Source: CAZIKF01 sp964539825
GTDB taxonomy: Bacteria; Muiribacteriota; UBA6191
DNA length: 64,000 nucleotides
Assembly (NCBI GenBank): GCA_964539825.1
Contig: CAZIKF010000015.1
Location: forward strand, 1 to 64,000
Reading direction: 5' to 3'
Within the stretch, counting starts at the first letter, position 1; the number at the start of each line of letters is the position of its first letter. The translations under genes and the position numbers were made by a program. Under the pieces are notes generated by a model, which was given only the letters and a program-made list of their open reading frames with translations, searched no databases and had not been told where the DNA came from. Below are positions 26,668 to 34,047 of the stretch, piece by piece.

Positions 26668-27849
26668 CTATTCTTCGCCCTGGAAATGCTTCAATAGAAA
26701 ACGGTTGCCGATGGTTGAAAAGATATAATCCCTGTCTGCAACCTCGCTGTGACAACCGGCACAGATGTTTTTTACGCTTAGATCTTTGCCAGTTCCCTTT
26801 ACGATTGTTTTTTCACCATCGTGAGTCCGCCAAAAGTATTGCCAATCCCCACCGTCCGGATCGGTTCCTTTTTTAAGCTTTTTCATCATCGCAACGCTTA
26901 TGGGAGTTGATTCGTCGACCTTGGTGGTGGGAAGAAAGTGCTCCTTCACAATTATGGTGCCGGGAGTAAACTGTTGGAACTCTTGCTCTTCTTTCTCATC
27001 CTCACAATCATCATCTTGTAGACAAAGAAAGGTATGATAGTTATGAGAGAACACCTCCACTCCCTGGTTCATATAGATCCGCACATGTCGCTCCCAGTGC
27101 ATTTTTGAAAACTCCGTATCGGAGACCTTTATAAACTCCTTTCTATAGAGCTTCAGAACCTCCTCTGGCTCCATTATCTGCCAGGAATTCATATTGATTT
27201 CGAGTTCCCCACGAACCTTTCCCTTACGGGTCACCTCGCGGGTAATCCGACCTTTTCGGGGTAAAGAGATCTCTATCTCATCATAGCGCGGGAGCCAGAA
27301 TATGAATCTATCCAGGTCTTCGGGAATATTTTTAATTTGAAATGAAACCTCTTTTTGGGCTGGATCCATTTTAAAAAGAGCATAATAGTCGCTGTTTATA
27401 TTGGCCACGTATGTGCGCATTTTGGGATGAATCTTACAGCCTAGCTTGATAACCCTGCCGGAATCCCAATCCACCGGGATCTCAGCCTCCTCCCCCGGCG
27501 CTTTCATACCTATATCAATATTCACTCCAGATTTCTTGTCATTGGCGTAGATATTGTGATTGACCGAATCTGAGTTTTTAAACCGGATCTTAGCTCCTGG
27601 AGAAGCCAGGGAAATGGGTTTGGTGAACTGCTTATCTATCTGGTCAATCACTGGATTCCTGGCCTCTATTTTCTTCTTAGTCTGGGGAAGAAACGCCAGA
27701 CCCACGTGGGGGGCTCGTCTTCCGTTGAAGCGAAACACACCACTTAGATCCCGGGTACTAGATGCACCCACGAACATAGAAAACAGCCCGCCATAAATAA
27801 ATAACTTCAAAATAGCCATGGGGGTATTCACGATTGGAAGAAACTTCAT
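26668..27849 (-). CDS. Exported cupredoxin-cytochrome P460-like fusion protein
   Basis: A 393-residue protein with an AAGGA ribosome site and an N-terminal export segment. Residues about 75-150 form a plastocyanin-like domain. The copper ligands are visible as the His in VNHNIYAN and the Cys, His and Met of LGCKIHPKM. The C-terminal 130 residues have P460-family signs: GTIIVKEHF, GDWQYFWR, and the haem-attachment site CAGCH followed by SEVADRDYIFS. Cytochromes P460 oxidise hydroxylamine or detoxify nitrogen oxides, but many family members are untested and the cross-linked lysine cannot be identified by eye. It is the last gene of an operon with a di-haem peroxidase and a CheA-like kinase, so electron transfer between the copper site, its haem and the peroxidase is plausible. 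Confidence 0.75.
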   Translation of the reverse strand: MKFLPIVNTPMAILKLFIYGGLFSMFVGASSTRDLSGVFRFNGRRAPHVGLAFLPQTKKKIEARNPVIDQIDKQFTKPISLASPGAKIRFKNSDSVNHNIYANDKKSGVNIDIGMKAPGEEAEIPVDWDSGRVIKLGCKIHPKMRTYVANINSDYYALFKMDPAQKEVSFQIKNIPEDLDRFIFWLPRYDEIEISLPRKGRITREVTRKGKVRGELEINMNSWQIMEPEEVLKLYRKEFIKVSDTEFSKMHWERHVRIYMNQGVEVFSHNYHTFLCLQDDDCEDEKEEQEFQQFTPGTIIVKEHFLPTTKVDESTPISVAMMKKLKKGTDPDGGDWQYFWRTHDGEKTIVKGTGKDLSVKNICAGCHSEVADRDYIFSTIGNRFLLKHFQGEE

Positions 27850-27883
27850 TGACTACATCCTTTTTTTTTCGATTTAAGCAAGG

Positions 27884-30364
27884 TCAGCAAATATAGGGGA
27901 CTTCAATTTGCAATCTAGTCCCTTTCCCCACTCTTGAGCGAATGGAAACCTCACCTCCCATTTTCTCCACGCTCATCTTTACGGCGCTCATTCCAATTCC
28001 AAGACCCGATACCTCACTAACCTCCGCCACTGAAGACATTCCCTGAAGAAAGAGAGAGTCTAGAATCTCGGCGGTGGACATTTTATCGGCTTCATCCTGA
28101 GTTCTCAGCCCCTTCTCAACAAGGCGATCGCGAATTCTTTCCTGATCAATGCCCCGGCCATCGTCTCTAATCGTAATGCCAATGTTCTCGGACCCGCGGT
28201 CCAGGAATACCGAGACCTCAGCACTCACTTCCTTTCCAAAAGCGGTTCTCTCCAGGGTACTTTCAATCCCATGATCGACTATATTGCGAAAGACATGTAC
28301 CAGGCTTGAGATGAGCCCCGCATAAGCTTCCGGGTTGATAGGAAATTCACCCCCTACGATCTGAACGGGTTTGAGGCTTTTTTCTGTTCCCGAAACCAAA
28401 TCGTCAAGGAGGCCCTGTATATGTTCGAACATTGATCTAAGACTAGGATAGGTATAAGCGCATAATTCCTTAATTTCCGGAATATCTCGCCAGGACATAA
28501 TATTCATAGCAGAAGCAACGATCCTTCGCGGAACCCGCACATTGGCCTCGTCCCAATCCACATGATCTTTCAGTAGCGCCCGCAAGGTCAGCATATTCTC
28601 TTCGTAACCTCCCTGAACCTGCTCTATTTCATGAATTAACGCCGTCTTTTGATGGTTTGAAGGAGAGTCCGGATAGCTGTGCAGGTACAAATCTAGTTGA
28701 TGAAGGGACGCGTGTATCTCTGAGAGACAAAAAGTAGCCGCATTCCCCTTGAGAGTGTGAACTGCGGCCTTAAGAGTGGATAAATTCTCTAGCAATGATC
28801 CTGAATTAGAAAACAGTTGTTTCATCTGAAGGCGGAAATCTATAAAGAGTTGGGGAGAGCTCAAGACTCTCAGTGTCATTTTGGCTTTGTTCTTATTCTC
28901 CTCAATTTGCGCTTCCAATTCCCTCTGGTCGCTAACATCTGTGATTACACACATAACGTGGAACTGATTCTCAAAGGGAATCTGCTTGTACTCGAGCTCA
29001 TAAAAACGGCCGTTCTTTTTCATAATGGAGGGGGCCAGACGAGCCACGAGATCAAAGGCTACGATCTCCCCAAAGGCCTGTTCCATCCAGGAGTCAAATT
29101 CCTCAACCTCCTCTTGTTCAAAGAAGAGTTCGCCCACCTTCACTCCTGGTTGAATCTTGGCTCTAAATATCTGCACACATTCCAAAGAAAATTCAGGCTG
29201 AACCCGAATGTGTTCATCAAAAGAGAGAAATCCCTGACCGGCGTTATTGAGCAGGTTTTTCACCGCCATGGTTCTTTCTTCGACCCTCTTCTCAAGGTTG
29301 AGGTTTAGCTCCCTTAGGGTTATCTGGGACTGTTTAATTTCCTTGAGCATAGAGGCGAATCGTTTGGATAACTCGCCAATCTCACCGGTCCCTCCCAGGG
29401 TAATCTCCTTTGAATAATCTCCCGATTCTACTGCTTCACTAGCCTCGCTCAGCTCACTTAGAGACCGGGTGATTCTCGAAGCGAAGACAAAGCAGCATAG
29501 AAATCCCAGAACAAAAATTCCTACACCAAGGTAGAGAATGATTTTATAGAACCTCCAGAGAATCTCACGCGTGTGCTCCAGGGACCCTACAATTTCGAGA
29601 TCCGCTACCCTATTCCCCGACCAGTCATGAAGCATGAAACTATGTCGAAGCACGGGCTTCTCCTCAAATGCCCGGGTCAAAAACGATGACCAGGTGCTTT
29701 GCAAGTTGCTCGGGCTCTGAGATAAAATCTGAGATAGTTGCGCTTTAGGCAGTGAAGAGGAAATGATCCTGCCCGAATTCAAAACACCAATTTCTACTCC
29801 AAGAAAGTAGCTCAATCCTCTTAAGTACTTGTCGTCAATTCTCTTTCTTAAGACCAGAATTCCCCAGATCTCATCGGCCTCAGCATTTCCAATCACGGCC
29901 ATCGAGAAGAGTTCAAATCCCTCATCTCCAACGAGATACCCTTTGGCAGAGACTCCTTTCAGTGTCTCTTCATATAAAGCATCAAACCTCTCAGGGTCTA
30001 TCTTTGAAAGGATTTCCGTTGTACCGGTGACCCATTCCCCCTCTTCGTTGATCACATCTATCTCATCGAGTTCGAGGTTTTCTTGAAAAGTCGACAGGGA
30101 GTCCTTGATGGTTGCAAGATCCCCGTTCTTGAGAACCACACTGAGGATTGGAGAGCCGGCAAAGAGAGTCGCTTCCTTCTCTAGGAGCTCATCCTCATGC
30201 ATGAGATGGCGCAGAGTTTGCTCTTGTATACGGTCGAGTTCCTTCTCAAGATGCCGATGATCAGAGACTCCGATCATCACTGAAAAGGAGACTATAAGTG
30301 CGACTACCCCCAGCCCTAAGACCAGCGTAAAGAGCAGCATCATCTGACTTCGGATTGTATTCAT
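27884..30364 (-). CDS. Membrane-bound CheA-like sensor kinase (sensor, HAMP, PAS, HPt, HATPase)
   Basis: An 826-residue kinase. Helix TM1 is at about 9-33, a periplasmic Cache/CHASE-like sensor at about 34-270 and TM2 at about 271-295. HAMP (to about 350), a coiled coil and a PAS-like domain (about 370-480) follow. An HPt domain carries the phosphorylatable His in VHTLKGNA near residue 534. The C-terminal HATPase (690-826) is CheA-type, with FRNIVDHGIE, DDGRGID and SGLGIGMSAVK. No CheW-like domain is present, unlike true CheA. The ATG overlaps the peroxidase stop codon (ATGA), so the genes are coupled. It should pass phosphate from its HPt to free receivers; the NG-extension receivers at 31.6-33.1 kb lie just beyond the peroxidase on the other strand and are the obvious candidates. 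Confidence 0.88.
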   Translation of the reverse strand: MNTIRSQMMLLFTLVLGLGVVALIVSFSVMIGVSDHRHLEKELDRIQEQTLRHLMHEDELLEKEATLFAGSPILSVVLKNGDLATIKDSLSTFQENLELDEIDVINEEGEWVTGTTEILSKIDPERFDALYEETLKGVSAKGYLVGDEGFELFSMAVIGNAEADEIWGILVLRKRIDDKYLRGLSYFLGVEIGVLNSGRIISSSLPKAQLSQILSQSPSNLQSTWSSFLTRAFEEKPVLRHSFMLHDWSGNRVADLEIVGSLEHTREILWRFYKIILYLGVGIFVLGFLCCFVFASRITRSLSELSEASEAVESGDYSKEITLGGTGEIGELSKRFASMLKEIKQSQITLRELNLNLEKRVEERTMAVKNLLNNAGQGFLSFDEHIRVQPEFSLECVQIFRAKIQPGVKVGELFFEQEEVEEFDSWMEQAFGEIVAFDLVARLAPSIMKKNGRFYELEYKQIPFENQFHVMCVITDVSDQRELEAQIEENKNKAKMTLRVLSSPQLFIDFRLQMKQLFSNSGSLLENLSTLKAAVHTLKGNAATFCLSEIHASLHQLDLYLHSYPDSPSNHQKTALIHEIEQVQGGYEENMLTLRALLKDHVDWDEANVRVPRRIVASAMNIMSWRDIPEIKELCAYTYPSLRSMFEHIQGLLDDLVSGTEKSLKPVQIVGGEFPINPEAYAGLISSLVHVFRNIVDHGIESTLERTAFGKEVSAEVSVFLDRGSENIGITIRDDGRGIDQERIRDRLVEKGLRTQDEADKMSTAEILDSLFLQGMSSVAEVSEVSGLGIGMSAVKMSVEKMGGEVSIRSRVGKGTRLQIEVPYIC

Positions 30365-31383
30365 TGCTGCTGTATGCCGATCCTATCTCGTTCTTCAACT
30401 TCACCCGGGAGAGCGGGCACATCGATTTCCACCGGGTCCGTCAGGGAGCCAAGAAAGGCCAGTATACTCAAGATTTCCGTTCTGGTTAACCCAAGGGGCC
30501 TCACCAGAGGACTCTTTGCAGGTGAAGGTCCTCCACCCTTGTTATAGAAATCAAGCACTTCCTCTAAAGTTCCCAGGGATCCATCATGCATATACGGCGA
30601 GGTGAGAATAGTATTTCTAAGCCCGGGAGTCTTAAAAGCCCCGTTTAGCGTCGAATCCTTGACCACCGCCCCTCTTCCCTGGTCCCCATCCTCAATTCCC
30701 AGGTGGTGAAAGGAATTGTCTGTGAAATTAGGTCCATCGTGGCAGGTAATGCACTGGGCCTTTCCCTCAAAAAGCTCTTTACCTTGTAAAGCCTCCGCCG
30801 TCATTGCTTTTGAATCTCCTGCCAGAAAACGATCAAATGCTGAGTTGGTAGATTGAATGGACCTGACAAATGAGGCCAGACTGGAGGCAATACGCTGCTT
30901 GCTAACCCCTTCATCCCCAAAGGCTTTCTTAAAGAGCCCAGGATACCCTGGCACCAGGGTGATGCGGGATATGAGCTTATCAAGGTTCATATTCATTTCG
31001 TTGGCGTCCTGGATCGGGGCCAGAACCTGCTCTTCCAAACTCGCTGACTGCCCATCCCAGAAAAAAACAAAGTTCCAGGCAAGATTATACAAATGGGGGC
31101 TATTGCGTTTCAGGAGGCTGCCGCTGAGACCAGGGCGTTTTCCCAAGCCATCACCAAATCCAAGCGCTGGCTGATGGCAGCTAACACAGGAAACCGTTCG
31201 ATCCTTCGAGAGACGGGTATCAAAAAACAGTAGCTTACCAAGATGAACCAGCTCATCAGAAGGTTCTTGATCATCGGGGTACTCTATTTCATAAGGGTCA
31301 GGAGTACCCAGTTTTTCGTGCGCTTCCAGAAACGGGGAAAATACCAGGAAATAGAAAAACAAAGACGCCACAAGAAATGTCAT
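30361..31383 (-). CDS. Di-haem cytochrome c peroxidase/MauG family protein
   Basis: A 340-residue exported protein with a signal peptide (MTFLVASLFFYFLVFSPFLEA) and two haem c sites: CVSCH near residue 60 and CITCH near residue 205. The segments GLSGSLLKRNSPHLYN, FFWDGQ and FKTPGLRN, and the late Met in SPYMHDGSL, are typical of the bacterial CCP/MauG family. These enzymes reduce peroxide in the periplasm or oxidise protein side chains. It is the first gene of an operon with the CheA-like kinase and the cupredoxin/P460 protein. No methylamine dehydrogenase genes are present, so a MauG role is not supported. Confidence 0.9.
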   Translation of the reverse strand: MTFLVASLFFYFLVFSPFLEAHEKLGTPDPYEIEYPDDQEPSDELVHLGKLLFFDTRLSKDRTVSCVSCHQPALGFGDGLGKRPGLSGSLLKRNSPHLYNLAWNFVFFWDGQSASLEEQVLAPIQDANEMNMNLDKLISRITLVPGYPGLFKKAFGDEGVSKQRIASSLASFVRSIQSTNSAFDRFLAGDSKAMTAEALQGKELFEGKAQCITCHDGPNFTDNSFHHLGIEDGDQGRGAVVKDSTLNGAFKTPGLRNTILTSPYMHDGSLGTLEEVLDFYNKGGGPSPAKSPLVRPLGLTRTEILSILAFLGSLTDPVEIDVPALPGEVEERDRIGIQQQ

Positions 31384-31567
31384 GCTTCCTCTGGTCCACT
31401 AAATTGGACTCTGTGTTTTAGAATTAAAATCAGGTTAAAGGGTAAAAATGGTTCCTTTACAAACCTGTTGCATGTTTTATGATCTTACTCTATAGATTGG
31501 TCGTTGAAAACTGCGCAGGGTTAAAGATGACCATCTCTTAGGTGGTTGGTATGCCCAGGGAGGAAAA

Positions 31568-32011
31568 TTGGACATAATTATTGAGAAATATCGCCTTAAT
31601 CAGGGCACAAATGGATTAAAGCCTGATGGCAGCCCTTTAACAGCGCTGATCATCGATGATTCAAAAGTCTTTCGATCTTCGCTCCGAGAGATACTTGTTC
31701 AGGTCGGCTACAAGGTTTTGGAAGCAGACACCCTTCCAGGAGGCACGGAAACTTTTTACGCCCTTAAGCCGGATGTAGCCAGCCTTGACCTGATCATGCC
31801 CGGGTGTAATGGTCTAGAGGGTTTGCGGGCCCATCTAGAACAGCATCCTGAGATGAAGAGACGCCTTGTTGTCTGCACAAGCCTGGAGGATGCTATTCTC
31901 CGACAGGTCATGCTGATCGGTGTGCAAAATGTCTTTCAAAAACCAATTGATGAGAGCAAAATCAAGGCCTTTCTTGAAGCGCTCAAAGATGTCGCGATTC
32001 TTGAAGGATAG
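31568..32011 (+). CDS. Single-domain receiver, NG-extension family, unpaired copy C
   Basis: A 147-residue CheY-like receiver. It starts at TTG 31568 with a strong SD (GGGAGG) just upstream, and this start aligns it with its paralogues. Extension MDIIIEKYRLNQGTNGL, P23, D30-D31, VGY 46-48 and D74 in LDLIMPG are conserved. One residue is inserted before strand 4, so the lysine is K125 (FQKPI). It mixes A- and B-type features and has no partner of its own, lying 195 bases before pair A3/B3. It is divergent from the peroxidase-kinase operon across a 184-base gap. Confidence 0.87.
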   Translation: MDIIIEKYRLNQGTNGLKPDGSPLTALIIDDSKVFRSSLREILVQVGYKVLEADTLPGGTETFYALKPDVASLDLIMPGCNGLEGLRAHLEQHPEMKRRLVVCTSLEDAILRQVMLIGVQNVFQKPIDESKIKAFLEALKDVAILEG

Positions 32012-32081
32012 GATTAGTGCTCCGCTCACTCGAGAAGACCGTGGAAACTTTCACACTCCCCGGGACCTTTTATTTGCTTCG

Positions 32082-32125
32082 TTGTTCGGGGACTCTGTGG
32101 CGTATAATCACGAATCCTGATTATA
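32082..32125 (+). promoter_or_regulatory. Promoter with an inverted repeat over its -10 box, before receiver A3
   Basis: TATAAT at 32103-32108 lies inside a perfect inverted repeat (arms TATAATCA and TGATTATA, 32103-32110 and 32118-32125, 7-base spacer). TTGTTC at 32082 is a possible -35 with a short 15-base spacer. A regulator bound here would cover the promoter. Confidence 0.4.
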
Positions 32126-32205
32126 AGCGTTAAAGAACTCAACACCTGTTAAACTCTTTGTTGGTTAGATGTTCTAATGCGCTCTCAGGGAGGAATGTCT
32201 ATAAT

Positions 32206-32643
32206 ATGGAAAGACTACTGGAGAAATATAACCACGATCCGCTAACCAACGGGATTGGTTCGGATCAAAAGCCGCTGAAAGTCCTGATAATAGAAGATGC
32301 TCCGGCTTTTCGTGAGTTCCTGCATGCTATCTTTAAGCAAGTCGGCTACGAAGTTTTTCTGGCCATATCTCCGCAGCAGGGACACGAGGAATTCCAAAAA
32401 TCTTCGCCCGATGTGATAACCATGGATCTATGGATGCCTGGCCACAATGGCCTGGATGGATTTTCAAAGTTCATCTCAGAAAACAAAGACGCGAAAGTCA
32501 TCATCATCAGTATGGATAGGGATAAGGACAGAACCAAAGAGGCACTAAAACTTGGGGCAAAGGACTTTTTTCTAAAACCCGTTGAGGAAAGTAATCTCAG
32601 GCAACTCCTGACCAGGCTCAAGGCCGTGGCCCTGGGTGAGTGA
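32206..32643 (+). CDS. Single-domain receiver, NG-extension family, A-type (copy A3)
   Basis: A 145-residue CheY-like receiver. The start ATG 32206 (MERLLEKYNHDPLTNGI) is chosen by alignment with six paralogues; a GGGAGGA site lies 12 bases upstream, slightly far. E30-D31, VGY 46-48, D74 in MDLWMPG and K124 in FFLKPV are conserved. It shares the SMDRDKDR segment with copy A2. B3 begins 12 bases after its stop. A palindromic promoter region precedes it. It is a probable acceptor for the nearby CheA-like kinase, by position only. Confidence 0.88.
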   Translation: MERLLEKYNHDPLTNGIGSDQKPLKVLIIEDAPAFREFLHAIFKQVGYEVFLAISPQQGHEEFQKSSPDVITMDLWMPGHNGLDGFSKFISENKDAKVIIISMDRDKDRTKEALKLGAKDFFLKPVEESNLRQLLTRLKAVALGE

Positions 32644-32654
32644 ATTGAAAACCC

Positions 32655-33107
32655 ATGGATAGCCTTTTAGCTCAGTATGCCAAACTCGACAAGACGAATG
32701 GCTTTGATGAACACGGCGACCCCCTTGTCGCCCTGGTGGTTGAGGATAGCCCGGTACAGCAGGCCGAACTTCGTTACGCCTTATGGACGGTAGGCTATTT
32801 AATCAAAGACGCATACTCTATAGAAGAAGCTCTTGAGCACTATAAGAGTTCAAAGCCCCATGTAGTCACTCTTGATTTACTCCTCCCTGATGCTGATGGT
32901 GTAGAAGGTCTAAAGAGAATACTGGAGCTAGACCCCGATGCGAAAATTGTCATTATCAGCACTCAGGCAATCAAGGAAATCGTGCTCCAAGCCGTCAAAT
33001 TGGGAGTGCACAATTTCATAGCAAAGCCCTTTGACGAAAAAAACCTGAAGCAAGGCTTAGAGGTCATCAAAACAGCCGCTCTCTCAAAACCAAAGAGCAA
33101 ATCCTGA
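32655..33107 (+). CDS. Single-domain receiver, NG-extension family, B-type (copy B3)
   Basis: A 150-residue CheY-like receiver: MDSLLAQYAKLDKTNGF extension, P23, E30-D31, VGY 46-48, D74 in LDLLLPD, K124 in NFIAKPF. It is the most diverged of the B-types: the MPG after the phospho-acceptor has become LPD, and a lysine-rich tail (SKPKSKS) is added. It follows A3 by 12 bases. Palindromic element E3 begins 46 bases after its stop codon. Confidence 0.87.
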   Translation: MDSLLAQYAKLDKTNGFDEHGDPLVALVVEDSPVQQAELRYALWTVGYLIKDAYSIEEALEHYKSSKPHVVTLDLLLPDADGVEGLKRILELDPDAKIVIISTQAIKEIVLQAVKLGVHNFIAKPFDEKNLKQGLEVIKTAALSKPKSKS

Positions 33108-33152
33108 AATCCCAACAGGAACCAAGAAATTCCAAACAAAAAACTAAAACCA

Positions 33153-33313
33153 ATGAGTCGAGATGCTGAAGTTTTGGCCCGCATGGCTGAGCGAAAAGGT
33201 CTCTGCTCGCGCAGACGACGAAGGACGTGGCATCGTCACGATCAAGGAGGATAAACGAAGCAGAGGGCTTTGCAGCCAGCCATGAGGGCCAAAATTTCAG
33301 CATCTCGGCTCAT
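33153..33313. repeat. Palindromic element E3, overlapping the end of the 33297-34037 gene
   Basis: Arms 33153-33189 and 33277-33313 pair over 37 bases with three mismatches. The right arm runs through the stop codon (33297-33299) and last codons of the minus-strand gene. An inner stem pairs CTCTGCTCG with CGAAGCAGAG. The core on the plus strand is GACGAAGG, hairpin CGTGGC/ATC/GTCACG (33226-33240), then TCAAGGAG (33242-33249). Both flanking motifs match E1; the hairpin matches E2 in its inner pairs but has an outer pair swapped from G-C to C-G. Confidence 0.7.
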
Positions 33314-34037
33314 ATAAAAAACGCGCCCTTTTATCTTCCGTGGAACGCAGAATGTCTTCGTAGAGAAAATAGAGATAGCAGCCAAGCAGTTCGCAGTTTT
33401 CCCAGCCTTGTTTGGTAGCAGCGTCATAATACTCTCTGCTTAAGGGAGCCTGAACACATCTTCTGATCTTTCTAACCGATTGAAAATGACGAGGCCAGAT
33501 CCCGGTACCATCAAATCGAAATTCTCCGGGAAGTCCCCTACCACCCGGAATCCAGCGAACCTGGACTGTGGAACCAATTCCCTCTGGTGATTTCGTCCTC
33601 AAAAGCCGGTTAAAGCGGTAATAGGCTTCATGGGCGGCGTCGGGTAATTGAGGCTGACTTGAGCCTGAGCTAAGAATCCAGGAGGTAGTTGCCTGTATAT
33701 GTTTAACCAAGCCCTGCAAAGCGAGATCTTCCAGGGCCTTTGAATCATCCACCCAATCAAGATAATCGGGTAGATCAATTCGCAGCCGAGGTTTCATCTC
33801 CTTCTCCTGACGAGCGATGATTTCCACGGAATGCAGAGGTCCTTCCCTGGTCCTGGGATCCTGAAAGACCCACAGTGAAAAATCCTCACACTTAGAAATG
33901 TACGGTATTTTTCCGGTTCCAGGCATCACAACCAATGAATGAAACGGCTGATCAATCACGCCCTTATCACGAAGAACTGAACCCAGCCACTCGCAAAAGT
34001 CATGAAATCTTACTCTCCTCCTTCTTCTAGGTCTCAT
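33297..34037 (-). CDS. Unknown cytoplasmic protein in an ABC exporter operon
   Basis: A 246-residue protein with a very basic start (MRPRRRRRVRF), no signal peptide and no membrane helix. Segments such as VQVRWIPGGRGLPGEFRFDG and three late cysteines (CVQ, NCELLGC) stand out, but no known domain is recognised. It starts 10 bases after the second ABC transporter gene and is the last gene of that operon, so a role linked to export (regulator, substrate-modifying enzyme or coupling factor) is a reasonable guess. Its last codons lie in the arm of element E3, suggesting the C-terminal tail may have been altered by that element. Confidence 0.75.
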   Translation of the reverse strand: MRPRRRRRVRFHDFCEWLGSVLRDKGVIDQPFHSLVVMPGTGKIPYISKCEDFSLWVFQDPRTREGPLHSVEIIARQEKEMKPRLRIDLPDYLDWVDDSKALEDLALQGLVKHIQATTSWILSSGSSQPQLPDAAHEAYYRFNRLLRTKSPEGIGSTVQVRWIPGGRGLPGEFRFDGTGIWPRHFQSVRKIRRCVQAPLSREYYDAATKQGWENCELLGCYLYFLYEDILRSTEDKRARFLYEPRC

Positions 34038-34047
34038 TACCAGTCAC

